NCBI GenBank assembly: GCA_014549065.1
Contig: JACDOX010000116.1
Location: 1,603,635-1,667,634 of the forward strand
Reading direction: 5' to 3'
Source: Cardinalis cardinalis
Taxonomy: Eukaryota > Chordata > Aves > Passeriformes > Cardinalidae
DNA length: 64,000 bases
Position 1 is the stretch's first letter, and each line of letters begins with the position of its first letter. Shown piece by piece: positions 38,501 to 49,445 of the stretch. The translations under genes and the position numbers were made by a program. The notes beneath the pieces are model-generated. The model made no database searches. It saw only the letters and a program-made list of their open reading frames with translations, and was not told the origin of the DNA.

Positions 38501-41500
38501 TTTACTCATAGGATCAAATTCATGCTTTCTTTTGTGGAACTTTGTTGCTGCACTTTCCTCTGCTTTGTTTCTATATCACCTCTGAACTGCACACAAGTCA
38601 TTCACAACAGTAGGTGAAATAAAATAGATGAAGTCCTACCCAGAGAGTCCAGTCACAAAATAGGAGTGCTCCCCTTGTCTCCAGTACTGAACAAAGGCCC
38701 AGATCCTTTCTGGACTGAAAAGGCCACCTGTTGGTGAATGGGAAAAAGATGAAGTAGTTCTTTGGAAGATAAATGTGCCAAGACTCTGTGATTTTAGTAG
38801 TTTGGTTTTTTTCTCAATTTCTNACTTGAAACTTGCATAAAAAAAAAGAAATAAACAGGAGCTCTTTGTGCAGTAATGGTCCCCTTTACGTAAATGGTGC
38901 TGCCACTTCCCTTGTAAAATACTCTAGAATTGTATTAGTGAAAGTGTTAAGATCAAAATATTATTTTTATTACAAGTCTAGTGCCTAAGGTGACTTCTGA
39001 ATAACTGATTTTTTTCCTTGCAACCTACTGTTGTTGGAACTTTAATCACATTTATATTATTATTGCTGTAGCCTGTGTACAGATTCAGTAAGGCTTGAAA
39101 AGTGTAGTCAATATTATTTGTCAATAGTTCTGTTTGTTGAAGGTATACATTTGAACACTGAATAGGGCTGTTTTTCCTTTGCTAAACAGACACAGCTGTC
39201 TTTAAAATACTAGCTGAATTTAGATGCAACTTGAGGTGTAATGTAATGAGTTACACCATGCCTTCAATACTGCAAGGAGAAGTTAAAACAGCTGCAGAAG
39301 TAGACAGGCACATACAGAGGAGATCAAATCCATGGAATCACATTGTTACAAGCATGCCTGTGGAAGCAATTTGCTGTCTTTAACCCTACATAGAATCAAC
39401 CCACTGACTCCTCATGACATGGTTTAGAAAGAGCTAGAAAAAAGGAGAATAATCTGCTTTCCCAGCTGTGTTTCTCCTCCTTCCCACTGCCCAGTGTGAC
39501 TAGGGACTGAATGGGGAGCCATTGAAAGCTGCTGGTCTTCCAGTGATGCACTGGGCTCTGTTTGTGCGAGGCTGCAGTGAGCACACAGGGTGGGATCTGC
39601 TTGGAAGGAGCCTTATCTAGCTTTAGACTATGGTTTCCTGTCTCTGTCACACTTTATGAAACCTCAATTTTAGCACCAAGGTTATGGAATGATTTAGAAA
39701 CTCAAGCCTGTGTACCCTTGCCCAATTTGCTTTTCTCAACACCTTTATTGCTCTGGTAACACGTACAACAAATTCCCACGTGGAAGCCCAGGCATGTATG
39801 TGCAGCAGTAAGATGCATGCTAAGAACTGGCAACAAAGGTAGCTTTATGAAAGGGCCTTGGAAGTGGGGGGAGATCTTTATTTGCATGGTATGTCTTACC
39901 GTCCTGCTTTCTAATTGGTACTAATTGATGGAGAATGTAATTTGCAGTCATTCAGCCACCCTAAGTTCATGAGGGTTTGCTTCTTACATTGTTCAGCCTA
40001 CTGGCTGCCCGTCTCTTATTAGGCATGGTCAGTACTCAGAGCTTGCCTCTCCAGTGATGTGTATGCATTAGCAGCTCCTACAGGCACCAAAGGCTTGTCA
40101 ATCACTGTGACCTCTACAGCCCTCTAACAAGCCCAGCAAACAAGGCATTGAGGTCTGCACTGGTATTTGTGCTTGGTTTTTTGTTTTTTTACTTATTTTT
40201 CAGTTAGGCTTTCTGGAGTGAGTTTCTCTAATTATTTGAAAGTGTATGCAAACACTGAAGGAGAATTAGGAGCATCAAGTTGGGCCTCTACTTTTATTAG
40301 AAGAGTCTTGCTTTTCTAAATAGATGTCAAACATATTCTTTACTCTTTAGACAGTTAACCTTTCATCTTTCCCGTAGCAGAAATTCCACTCTGAGATATG
40401 CTAATTTGCTATTTGCAACATTCTGAAGTAGAGGGAAAATGTCATTTGCAGTGCCCTCATTAAAAATTCCTTTATCCAGATTGTATACTTTTTATGCATT
40501 CTGGTTTGTTACATTTTTTATTATATGAAACCACCCATCTAGACCCCTTCTCCCAAAAAACCCCAAACAAAAACCACCCACAAAAAAGCTTTTAAGACAA
40601 TCTCAAAGTAGATGAGTCTTTCCCAGGCTTAAATTCAGCATGAAACGTCCCCTGGCTTAATTTACTAAGATGTATGACACAGAAGTCCCCCACCATCTCC
40701 AGTCTTCCTTCAACCCTTACTCCACTCTTGAACTTAAAAAGCCTTTTCCCATAGCTCTGTTACTGCTATTAAATAAATGTCTTTTAATGCAAGACAGGAT
40801 GTTATAAGGGAAGTGGGAGGCACAACAGGGCAAGGCAAGAAATGTTGCCTGTTTCCAAAACGACCTTCCTCTTTTTCCTCTTTGGTTGGTCTCTGGGATA
40901 CAGTAAGATGTTTGAGCCTGCTCTGGCTGCAGAAAAGGAGAGATCCTTGTCCCCCTGGCTTGGTCTGCTCAGACATACTGCAGTTTGAGCAAGTGCAGGT
41001 TTCTCTGTATGACACTTTGCCACCAATGGTAGTAGCATCATGTTGTCGCTGCAGTATATTATCAGTGCTGGATTTCTTACAGCATGAGGAAATCTGTGCT
41101 GCCTTGTTTTCTCTTTAGTTGAATTGCAAAAGGAAGGGGAAAGGAGAGTGAAAATGTGCTCTCTGGTCAAAACTGGGCAAATATCAAATCAGCTAGTATG
41201 TGGCCACCACACATATTTTTGCATGTATGTGCAAGATTACAGCTGCCATAAGAAGAGGGGAGGTGTTTGAAGATCCTGCTATGTGCTTTGAGGGTGCCGT
41301 AGTTACAAGTTGTGGTCAGGCTAACAGTGGGGAGGAGACTTGCACCGAGCTGGGGAGATGGACTCTTCAAAGCATGCTGTTTTTTGTGGAGGAGATATGC
41401 CTGTAGGATAACAGTAGCCCTTGCTGCTTCGAGTTTATCAATCGACACATATATGCAGCAGGATTTGTTAATTTTTTATGCTCTTTCCCTGACATTTTCC

Positions 41501-42480
41501 GTAAAAAGACTCATGTTCAGAGCAGCTGTGAGCTATTCCAAGTTGTTTAGTGCCCAGGATTTTATCTCGTGGGAGAAAATTAAACCAGCTCCCCAAATCA
41601 CTAGGTAATTTGAATAACTCTTGCTTTCAGTCTCCGCTCAAAACACAGTTATTTTATCCCTAGTACTTCCTTCAATTGTTTTTGTTTTGTTTTGTTTAAT
41701 AGTAAGTAATGTACAAATTTTTCTACCAGCTTCTCTTGGACAGCTAAGCCAGACTTGTGCTTTTAAAACACTCTTTTGTGGGATTCCTTTCATTTCTTCA
41801 GAACAGTCTTTTTATGGCTTTTTAAAAAATACATAATTTTAATACTTATTTGTGAATTTTGTGATTTTCTAAACTGAGGTANTTTTTTTCATTTAAAATA
41901 CATAGTTAAAAAAGGCAGTAGCAGCCATATGAGAGTAACAAAAAGTAAAAATTTTAAGCCAGCGTACTTAAAAAAACGTTCTCAGCATTAAAAGGCAGTC
42001 AGTCACTTGGGATACATTATGTTCAGTAAACAGGTCTGAAGAATTTTTAGGATATGTAACTTTTTATTTCATTTCTTAGAGCAAGAAGTTTGTTTTCCTG
42101 TCAAGGTAAGAGAATCATTTGTGTTATTTCTCTAAGTGCTGAAGGTAGTCATGTTCTTGGGCAAATTAATTTAGTTCTTTGCATGTGAATGGTCATTCAT
42201 CAGTACTTTTGCTTTGCACACAATTAAGTGAAAAATTAAAGCTTTGTAAATTAATTCAGTTTGCAGTACTGGTATGCGCTTCCCTCTGCTTACCCTGGAA
42301 ATAGCAAGGATAAAAGAGGGAGGAGAAATAATTATGGGCAAAACAGTAACCTTTTCTTCTTCTTCCAGACGTTCTCATAGGCAAAAAAACTCCACACAAA
42401 TTACTCCTTGCCTATCACGTACATGGACATTTTGTTAAGATGGATCTTTGTGGATTCCTAGGAGGGGACTCCAATTTGTA
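32572..42480. other. Non-coding stretch, no gene recognised
   Basis: AT-rich DNA without a supportable gene. The longest frames are 35709-36125 (minus, 138 codons) and 40802-41170 (minus, 122 codons), neither with a known domain. Segments 36590-36730 and 39905-40150 have balanced composition with homeodomain-like and SOX-like words and are treated as possible conserved elements in the findings. Short T runs occur at 36750-36762 and 33342-33353. Confidence 0.5.
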
Positions 42481-42489
42481 TTTAGTCTA

Positions 42490-42530
42490 AAGCGCTCGGC
42501 GGCGGGGGGCTGGGCAGGGGCATGCCAGAA
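42490..42530. other. Short GC-rich, CpG-bearing patch
   Basis: AGCGCTCGGCGGCGGGGGG is followed by CTGGGCAGGGGCATGCC. Four CpG sites fall within about 15 bases, in a neighbourhood where CpG is rare. It has G-rich runs but not four separate runs of three or more G. It may be the outer edge of the GC-rich zone that peaks at 43500-43860. Confidence 0.6.
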
Positions 42531-42704
42531 GCCGTGTGCAATGGTCTTCCTTTGTTTAGGTCTGGAATACTGACTGCTGAGGTCTCAACAGGGGAATGTT
42601 TTCAAACAGTTTCAGGGAAATCAGAAGGATTATTATTTTCTTTAATGATGCGGCAAAACATACAGTTTAAACTAGGAAATAAGGAGCAGAGCATCCACTG
42701 ACAG

Positions 42705-42747
42705 AAAAAAAAAAAACCTTTTTCTTTTTTTTTTTTAATTTTTTTCT
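42705..42747. repeat. Adjacent A12 and T-rich tracts
   Basis: Twelve A at 42705-42716 are followed after CC by T5-C-T12-AA-T-rich sequence, which could fold back as an A/T hairpin. Low-complexity sequence. Confidence 0.85.
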
Positions 42748-43329
42748 TGCTTTGTTGATTGGTTTGATCCATGCAACGTGAGATGTGTTATTTTCTTTCC
42801 TCCCTCCTTGGTACTGGCAGTTGTTTTTTATGTTTGCTGCAGATGTTCAGGAAACTAATTCCAAAGCCTGCACCTGTGTGACACTGACCTAGGTGTACCT
42901 TGCCACATCCTGCTTTTATTCTGCTGCACAGATCAATTTGCGGTTTATTCTTCATCCCTCTCTCCTTTGTCCACAAAACCATCCATCAGCCCCCTCCTGC
43001 CTCCCCAGCCGTCCTGGGAGGGGGAGGGACAGCTCGTCTCTCTGTCTCAAGGCTGCCTGGGCTCGGGAATGGAGGCCAAACTTCTGTCAGGTCAAGGTAC
43101 CCATCTATTAAGACAGTGTTCACATCTTCATTATGAGACCCTATTTGAGGGATTTATAAGTTGACTGCACAGACTTGCTGCAAGCTGAACTTGTCATACT
43201 TAGTTTCATCTGAGGCGGTAATTGCTGTTCTCCCACATTATCAGCCAAAGCTCTGCTTCCTCTCCACACACCCCACCAGGAGATGGAGACGGTGGCTTTG
43301 CTGGAGAGCATTTTTGTTTTTGCTAAGTT

Positions 43330-43349
43330 NNNNNNNNNNNNNNNNNNNN
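43330..43349. other. Assembly gap (20 N) followed by G8
   Basis: This is the only run of N in the window; all other N are single bases. It is followed directly by eight G (43350-43357). A round 20-base length suggests a placeholder of unknown true size. Its place between the GC-rich 42960-43100 segment and the CpG-rich 43500-43860 segment suggests that G- or GC-rich sequence was lost. Confidence 0.97.
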
Positions 43350-43494
43350 GGGGGGGGATCTCAGATATGCTAATGCCTTCAGCAAAGATTGTGTTTTGGC
43401 AAGCTCTCACAGGCTTTCTGAAGTCAGGTGGCTGCTGCCAGCTTCCTCCTCTGTTTTTATATTGCTTATAACCAGGGCCTAAATTACCTTTATT

Positions 43495-43870
43495 TTACAT
43501 TGACGTCAGGATAATAAAGATCACGAAGTGAAGCCCGTGCTTGCTGCTTGCAGCGCGGAGCCGTCGGTGTGCCAGAGCCTGCAGAGCCTCTGCGGGAGCG
43601 TGGCGGCCTCGGGGGGCACAGCTCGCTCGGCAGCGGCGCCATCTGCCCCACACAGGGACAGAGGTGTCCTCCAGAGCCCGCAGAGACGCTTCGCACGCTG
43701 CACTTTGGTGCGGAGCAGCCTGGGTTTGTGCCACGCAAAGGAACGGGGGCCAGCCTTGGGGACGGAGGCAGGGCGGGAGAAGGAGTAGAAGGACCTCTGC
43801 TCTGCTGCGGCCATTTTGGGTCCTGTCACCTGTTAGACCTCGGGGAATGCGAATAGGGAGAGATTGACAT
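43495..43870. promoter_or_regulatory. CpG-rich patch, candidate CpG island/promoter
   Basis: By hand count about 24 CpG dinucleotides fall in 43501-43800 and three more by 43860, far above the surrounding DNA. Recognisable motifs are a full CRE palindrome TGACGTCA (43501-43508), GGGCGGG of the Sp1/GC-box type (43771-43777), and GCGGCCATTTTGG (43807-43819), which matches the YY1 pattern (AAAATGGCC on the other strand). All six frames are fairly open because stop codons are rare in GC-rich DNA. One minus-strand frame (43521-43829) has a second Met in the context AAAATGGCCGCAG, which resembles a start site, but the protein is unrecognised. No TATA box and no strong splice donor were seen. The main alternative is a solo LTR of an endogenous retrovirus: AATAAA at 43875-43880 is followed about 32 bases later by a GT-rich ATTGGTGTCTCGTT, as in an R/U5 junction. 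Confidence 0.6.
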
Positions 43871-45840
43871 TGTTAATAAATGCTTCCCACAACTAAGGAA
43901 ACAAAAGAAGATTGGTGTCTCGTTAGGCAATTCCTTATCTTCCTAAACGCCCGCTATCTCAGGGATTTAACGGCTTAAGAACGGACAAAGGGGAACCTCT
44001 GCACCCTTAGCAGGGGAATGGCCTGTTGAACTTGCCAGAGGCTGCAGTGTGCTGCTGGCAGACCCAGCTGCCAGGAACCTGGTACAACGCTGGTGATAAT
44101 TGTTCTACTTCAGATTGGAAGATTTTCTGTTATCAGCTGCGCGATGGAGCACCTCAGGTTAAGCATTCTCCTTATCCAAGGCTATGAATCCAAGCCGCAC
44201 TTCCCAGAGAAAAAGCCAGTTTATTTAATTACTTTCTCAAATGGAAGGCTTTTCAATAAGTCACCTTCCACAATTTTTCTGGCTTCTGTATATTGGTGCA
44301 TGCTTTAGTCAAAGAGTAAAACCTGTTTCTAATGGCTACATAGAATTGCTAACCCTTACAGATTTACGAAGTTGAAAGAGGAAAAATTATTCAACACCAA
44401 ATTTAGTAAATACCACAAAGCACACTTTAATTTCCTCTTTGACTTGGGAACAAAAAAATGACACAAGTTATGGAAAAATCCTTCTAAGAGTCACTTATGA
44501 AATAGCTTTATCATCTAGATTTTGTAATCGGGAGGATGGATGTTGGGTTTTGCATTTACAAATTACACTTTCCCTAGATGGATTTAGTACATAATCTGCA
44601 ATTTACACACAATGCATCTCAGGCTTGTCTGTGCAATCTTGAGGTTATTATTTTATTCCTTTTTTTTTTTTCAAATAAGTGGTAAGACTTAGAGCTTGGT
44701 CTTCTTACTTTGCTCCATTAGATTTATATGATAATGCTGGTGGTACAGAGAGATATCAGCTTGCAGAGTCTCTCAAAAAGTAGGTATTCACCAATTTTGN
44801 CCATATTTGCTCTGAAACCAGAACATTAATGCTAATTAAAAAATACCTATGATAGATGTATAAAATCTTATACAGTAATGAATATNGTTCCAAATCTGAA
44901 ATGTGTATCTTCCAGGAAAAAAAAAAAAAAGCTGTCCTTCTCAGCTTTATTTTCTGTTATTCTAGAATATATTGGTACTATTTTGAAAAACATTACCGTA
45001 GCATTCCTACAGTGTCTGTTTACTGGTTCCTTTTCATTCACTTGGGCGGTCTTTGTCGCTGGCTGTTNACATTGTGGTAACTCAATGAATTTTTGGAAAT
45101 GCATAGAAAAATTTTGCACAGAGGGGTGTGTTACCTGAAGCTGCAACTGTATATAACCATGTGTTTTTTGTAATGGACCTGCATGGTAGCCTATCTTGGC
45201 CGCCAGTGAGGCTCTGGGGTGAGGGATAGTATTAGTTGTTGCCCATCTGGGAACTTCTTCCAGTAGCATCACTTTTTCAGTAGCTTGCTAGGAGGTATCA
45301 GGTGTGCATCTGGTATTCATGAAGGACCAGAGGCTCTGTGATGAATTTGACTTGCAACTCACCTTTTCCCTCACAATGCTTAAGATTTTCCCAGACTTTA
45401 AACGGATACATGTTTATTATCCGTGAAATCATAGCGCTTACATCTCAACTGCTTTTACGTATCTGCAGCTACCTTTTTTTGAAGAACTTACTAGAAAAAC
45501 TTACTAGTCGTACATTTTCGGTGCATTTTCAGTACATTTTTATATTTGATTTTAAGAATATTTCTGACACTGGGAAATATTTAGGTCAAAGCCAATATTT
45601 ATTATATAACTAAACTCAAGATGATTATAGCTGTGATCCTGGCCAAGATTAAGAAAAGCCACTCGGTTGCTTTAAAAAAAAATCCATAGTTGTAGTGGTT
45701 TGCAGTGCAAGTATGTACAGCTACTACCTGTAGNAGATTGTAATATGCAGGAGTTTCTGGTCCATAAAGATGGAAGGTTCTGACCTACGGCTTTACGTGC
45801 AGAACTGGTAACTGAAAAGAGGCTTTTCATGGCGATCACT
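43871..45840. other. Non-coding stretch with residual CpG sites at its start
   Basis: CpG sites continue at lower density to about 44140 (for example around 43946-43983 and GCTGCGCGATGG near 44137), then the DNA returns to AT-rich. The minus frame 44868-45272 (134 codons) crosses an A15 tract and two ambiguous bases and is not credible. No gene was recognised. Confidence 0.5.
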
Positions 45841-45882
45841 CAAAAAAGTGCCAAAAAGTGCCAAAAAAGTGCCAAAAAAGGG
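45841..45882. repeat. 10/11-bp minisatellite, CAAAAAAGTGC units
   Basis: Units CAAAAAAGTGC, CAAAAAGTGC, CAAAAAAGTGC and a partial CAAAAAAG, differing only in A-run length. About 3.7 copies. The minus frame 45840-46058 reads it as repeated Trp/Phe/Leu-Ala-Leu-Phe and is a by-product. Confidence 0.92.
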
Positions 45883-48800
45883 ATCAAGCTGGTGAGTGCA
45901 CACATGGTGATGTGAACTTCAAGGATGTGATGTATGACCCAGCCTAGTTCTTCCTTAAACCACAGCTCCATGGTGNGAATAGTTTTGGCAGATCTTCTGG
46001 TTTTAGTCCTAGTTTCTTCCTTCTTGGCTGCTGCTGAGATCTCTCTGTAGTTAGGCATTTGTCATTCTCTGTTGTGATGACAGGTTGGATACTATGAAAT
46101 GGATCAAGGGGTTGATCAAGGTCAAAATCAACTTTGCTGTGGGCCACCTGGTGTTTATCTAACCAAATCACTACATGTGTCAGGATCCATCTCACAGCCC
46201 CAAAAGCAGTTGTTTTGGTGCANTTAGGGGCAATACACTGCCATGACTCAGAAGTATTGGGACCCCTTTAGTTAAACAAGTGCTGAAAGTCTTGTGTTGC
46301 TGAAGAACTACAGCTTCAAGAGGTTGATTTCATAAATTTTATAAATGGCTTATATTTTACAAGGTTAAAAAAAAAACCTAATTTTTTCAAGGATAGTTTG
46401 AAGAAGTAAGCTTTTATTATGCTTTCTCTGCTCAGTTGTATTTTGCCATCTGAAGGTGGTGGGAAAACATAAAATGAAGCAATGCTTCATTTCATTATGT
46501 GTAGTTTTTAACCTTGGAACAGTACTGGTATGTCATCTTCAGCAATGACACTCCTAACTTTCCTATGCTCAGTTTTTTTGTCACCTACACAAGAAAGTGA
46601 TCAAATTGATGCCTAAGATTGTAGCCAGTTTTACTAAGCATGAGTCTGACATGCAACTTACATTAGTTTGCATGCAGTCACTGTATGAAATCTTTCATTG
46701 GGGTTAGATCCACAGTTATACTAGTGCAGCCTGCTAGCATGCTATGTGTTATTTTATGTGTGTATGCCAGTCTGTGGAATATATTTGATTTTTTTCTGGT
46801 ACAATTGTATAATTTTTTGTTTAAAATACATTACTTGTTTTCTACACAGTAGCTGTAAATTAAACTACTAAATCTTGATACAGAACTTGCATTTTAGATT
46901 AATCTTTTTTTTTCCCTTTGCTTCTGCTTGGATTACTATTAGTAGATTCTAAGAGGGCATGATTCCAGACTTGAATGTTGCATTCAACCAAACAACAAAT
47001 AACTTAAAAGTAAAAGTGCTTTCAAGGCATATACACATCCAATTCTATGTTATAACATTGTTTTCTGCCTTGGTAANGACTTGTTCAATTACAATAGTAG
47101 CGTTTCTTTTCTTAATGGAGCAAAAAGTCAACATATGAAATACTCAGGAGGTGAAGGTGATGAAAGTGTAGGTTTTGCATTAAAACATTTTCAGCAGAGT
47201 ATATCCTAAGGGAAAAAGAAGACTGTAGGAGGTAAATGACTTAATTAGGATGCAGCTAAAAATTCTCTCAAAATAAGCATCTATTGTATAAGCTAAGGCA
47301 CTAAACAGCATGAGTATAAATATGCAACTTCAGGGCTGAGCTGATTTTGACTCACAACTTTAGATCATCATTTTGGGATGTACTCACATTAACACTCTTT
47401 GTACCACCCAAGTTCCCAAACAATTTCAGATTCCACAAAAGCCTATAATTTTATTTGTTTGGGGTAAATTTAGCAAGCTGCTCCTGATTACACCTTAGCC
47501 CGGACCATCTGTTGATGGTGAGCCTCTCAATGGAGTCATTCCTGCAGGCAATGAATGGGAAAAGGAGTGGAGCACCAGTGCTGTTACTAAGCAGATGCAT
47601 GCTATCAGTGAACGTCCTTCCTGCCTTTCAAGCTGCCAGCTCTCGGTATTGATGGAGTGTCATATGCCTGCAAGCCATTGGAGCTGACGGCAAGGAGAAG
47701 TGCTCTCTTGGGGCCCATTCATCACATCTTTCTGCTGGGGTCTGATAGAGACAGAGTTCTGAAGGCACAGTTTTATATATGAGCAGAATGGAAGGCCTGA
47801 TCCTTGTGCGCTGTTATCTGAATTGCACAAGACCATGTGTGTGCTTTGCAGCAGGAGACTGTCAAAAGACTCCCATCACAAACAAGAGGATACAGCTGCT
47901 GTTCATAACAAAATAAGTAAACCCCAAAGTGTTAAGATTACGTTATTTTAAGTCCATTTCTAATACTGAGGTTCCTGATGGTTAATTTAAGGTACTAGAA
48001 GAAATACACCATTTTAGGAAATAATGTTTAGGAAGTCTGTCCTTGACATGCTGGAGAATTTGTAACTGCTTGTTTTTGATAACACTGCTAAAGATGCCCT
48101 AAGTTTACTGTTGTACTGGGGGCTTTTTTTGTTTTGATTTAGAGGTTTCTTCAGACTACTGTGAACAGCAGCCCTCTGCGAGCAGTGAGGTTTGGAAAAC
48201 AGGTTGTGTAAGATAGCATGACTTGCTTCATCCTATGTCTTGAAACAATTGGAAGAGAGAGGTGGACTGGCAGTGTGATGGACTAGATAATGGGCTGTCT
48301 GTTAAACACTAGGAAGCCTCAACAAGATCAGTGAAGTGAAATGACTGGTTTACAGTTTGATTGTAAGTGGTGTTAGGCTCACTTCAGACAACCAGCAGTG
48401 TGCTGCTCATTAGAGTTAGCAGCTTCATTTAAATCACTTTCTGAGTCAGCAAGGGTGGAAGGAGAATTTACCAGTCCTGCACAGATAACAGTGTGTGCTG
48501 TGGCAGCTCCACTTGATCCACAGTTTCTGTAGATGAACCATGTAGTCTGGTCACTTCCACTGGCTCTCAGCTTTTGTGAACCAGGAAAGGCAGGAGAAAG
48601 AGATAACGAAGGAATTGCATATCCATTAAAACCCATCTGTACCATGCCCACTATATACATTTAAGAACCAGGTATCCTTATTTTAGGAAAATATAAGTGA
48701 TGAGAGTCACTAATTCTTATGCTGCTACCAGAAGTTCCTGATACGATAAAATTAATGAATGTGTGTTCATTTTAGATTTATGACAAAAGTTTTATACTGC

Positions 48801-49337
48801 ATATTTAATANAAAATGGTGACTATGGAGTAAAGTTTGCTGATCTGTATTGAGTATCACCTGTCAGTATTGAGTATTTNCCCTTCTTGAAAGTAATAAGA
48901 TGTGAAAGTACTTGGTGTTTCTGATTAGGTGAAGACAGTTCTGTTTCTAGTGGTGGAATTTAAAAATGCAAGATTTAATCTTCAGTGATGATTGGCCTAG
49001 TCCAGTAAACTACTAACACAACAGCACTATGCAAGGTGTAATTCCATGCAGAAACTCTTTAAGTGTATAGTGTCCACAGAAAAAGTGAGTTAAAAGTTAA
49101 AAGTGTTGGTTGGAGCTAGGGGGTTTTTTTGATATCATTTTCTTTAACAAAATAAAATCTTACATATTGTTATGATAGCCAATAATTAAAAAAAACCAAA
49201 AACAACAACTTATCTTCACAAATTTTAGGAATTATTTGTTTAACTGTATCCTTTGCTATCATAGACTGGATTGATTTGTGGCTAGTGTGCAGCATTGAAG
49301 TGAGAGCTGGCCAACTTGCAGAAGAGGCAAAAGACGG
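45883..49337. other. Non-coding stretch, no gene recognised
   Basis: Mostly AT-rich. The portion 47490-47900 is distinctly more balanced in composition and free of repeats, with ACCATC-TGTT-GATGGT hairpin arms at 47504-47519. It is treated as a possible conserved element in the findings. GTATTGAGTAT is repeated at 48846-48856 and 48866-48876. Open frames are at most 93 codons. Confidence 0.5.
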
Positions 49338-49445
49338 GGTGAGGAAAACAGAGCATATCATCCAGGGTCATAGAGCATCTTACCAATCAAATTGGGATTT
49401 GAAAAGAAATTACTATACTAAATCTGGAAGCCAGCTTTCTAGATT
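49338..49445 (-). repeat. MIR-family SINE relic, inverted
   Basis: Plus-strand order GGTGAGGAAAACAGAGCAT, ATCCAGGGTCATAGAGCATC, AAATTGGGATTTGAAAAG, TCTGGAAGCCAGCTTTCTAG parallels the reverse complement of MIR: GATGAGGAAACTGAGGCACA, CCAAGGTCACACAGC, CCAGGATTTGAACCC, CTGACTCC...GTGCTCTA. The block order and spacing support the call. It overlaps the plus-strand frame 49276-49491, which is therefore not a gene. Confidence 0.65.

Noticed and set aside
43541..43867. Several overlapping open frames in the CpG patch on the plus strand
   Set aside because: GC-rich DNA lacks stop codons, so all frames look open. There is no splice donor, no domain and no start that stands out.
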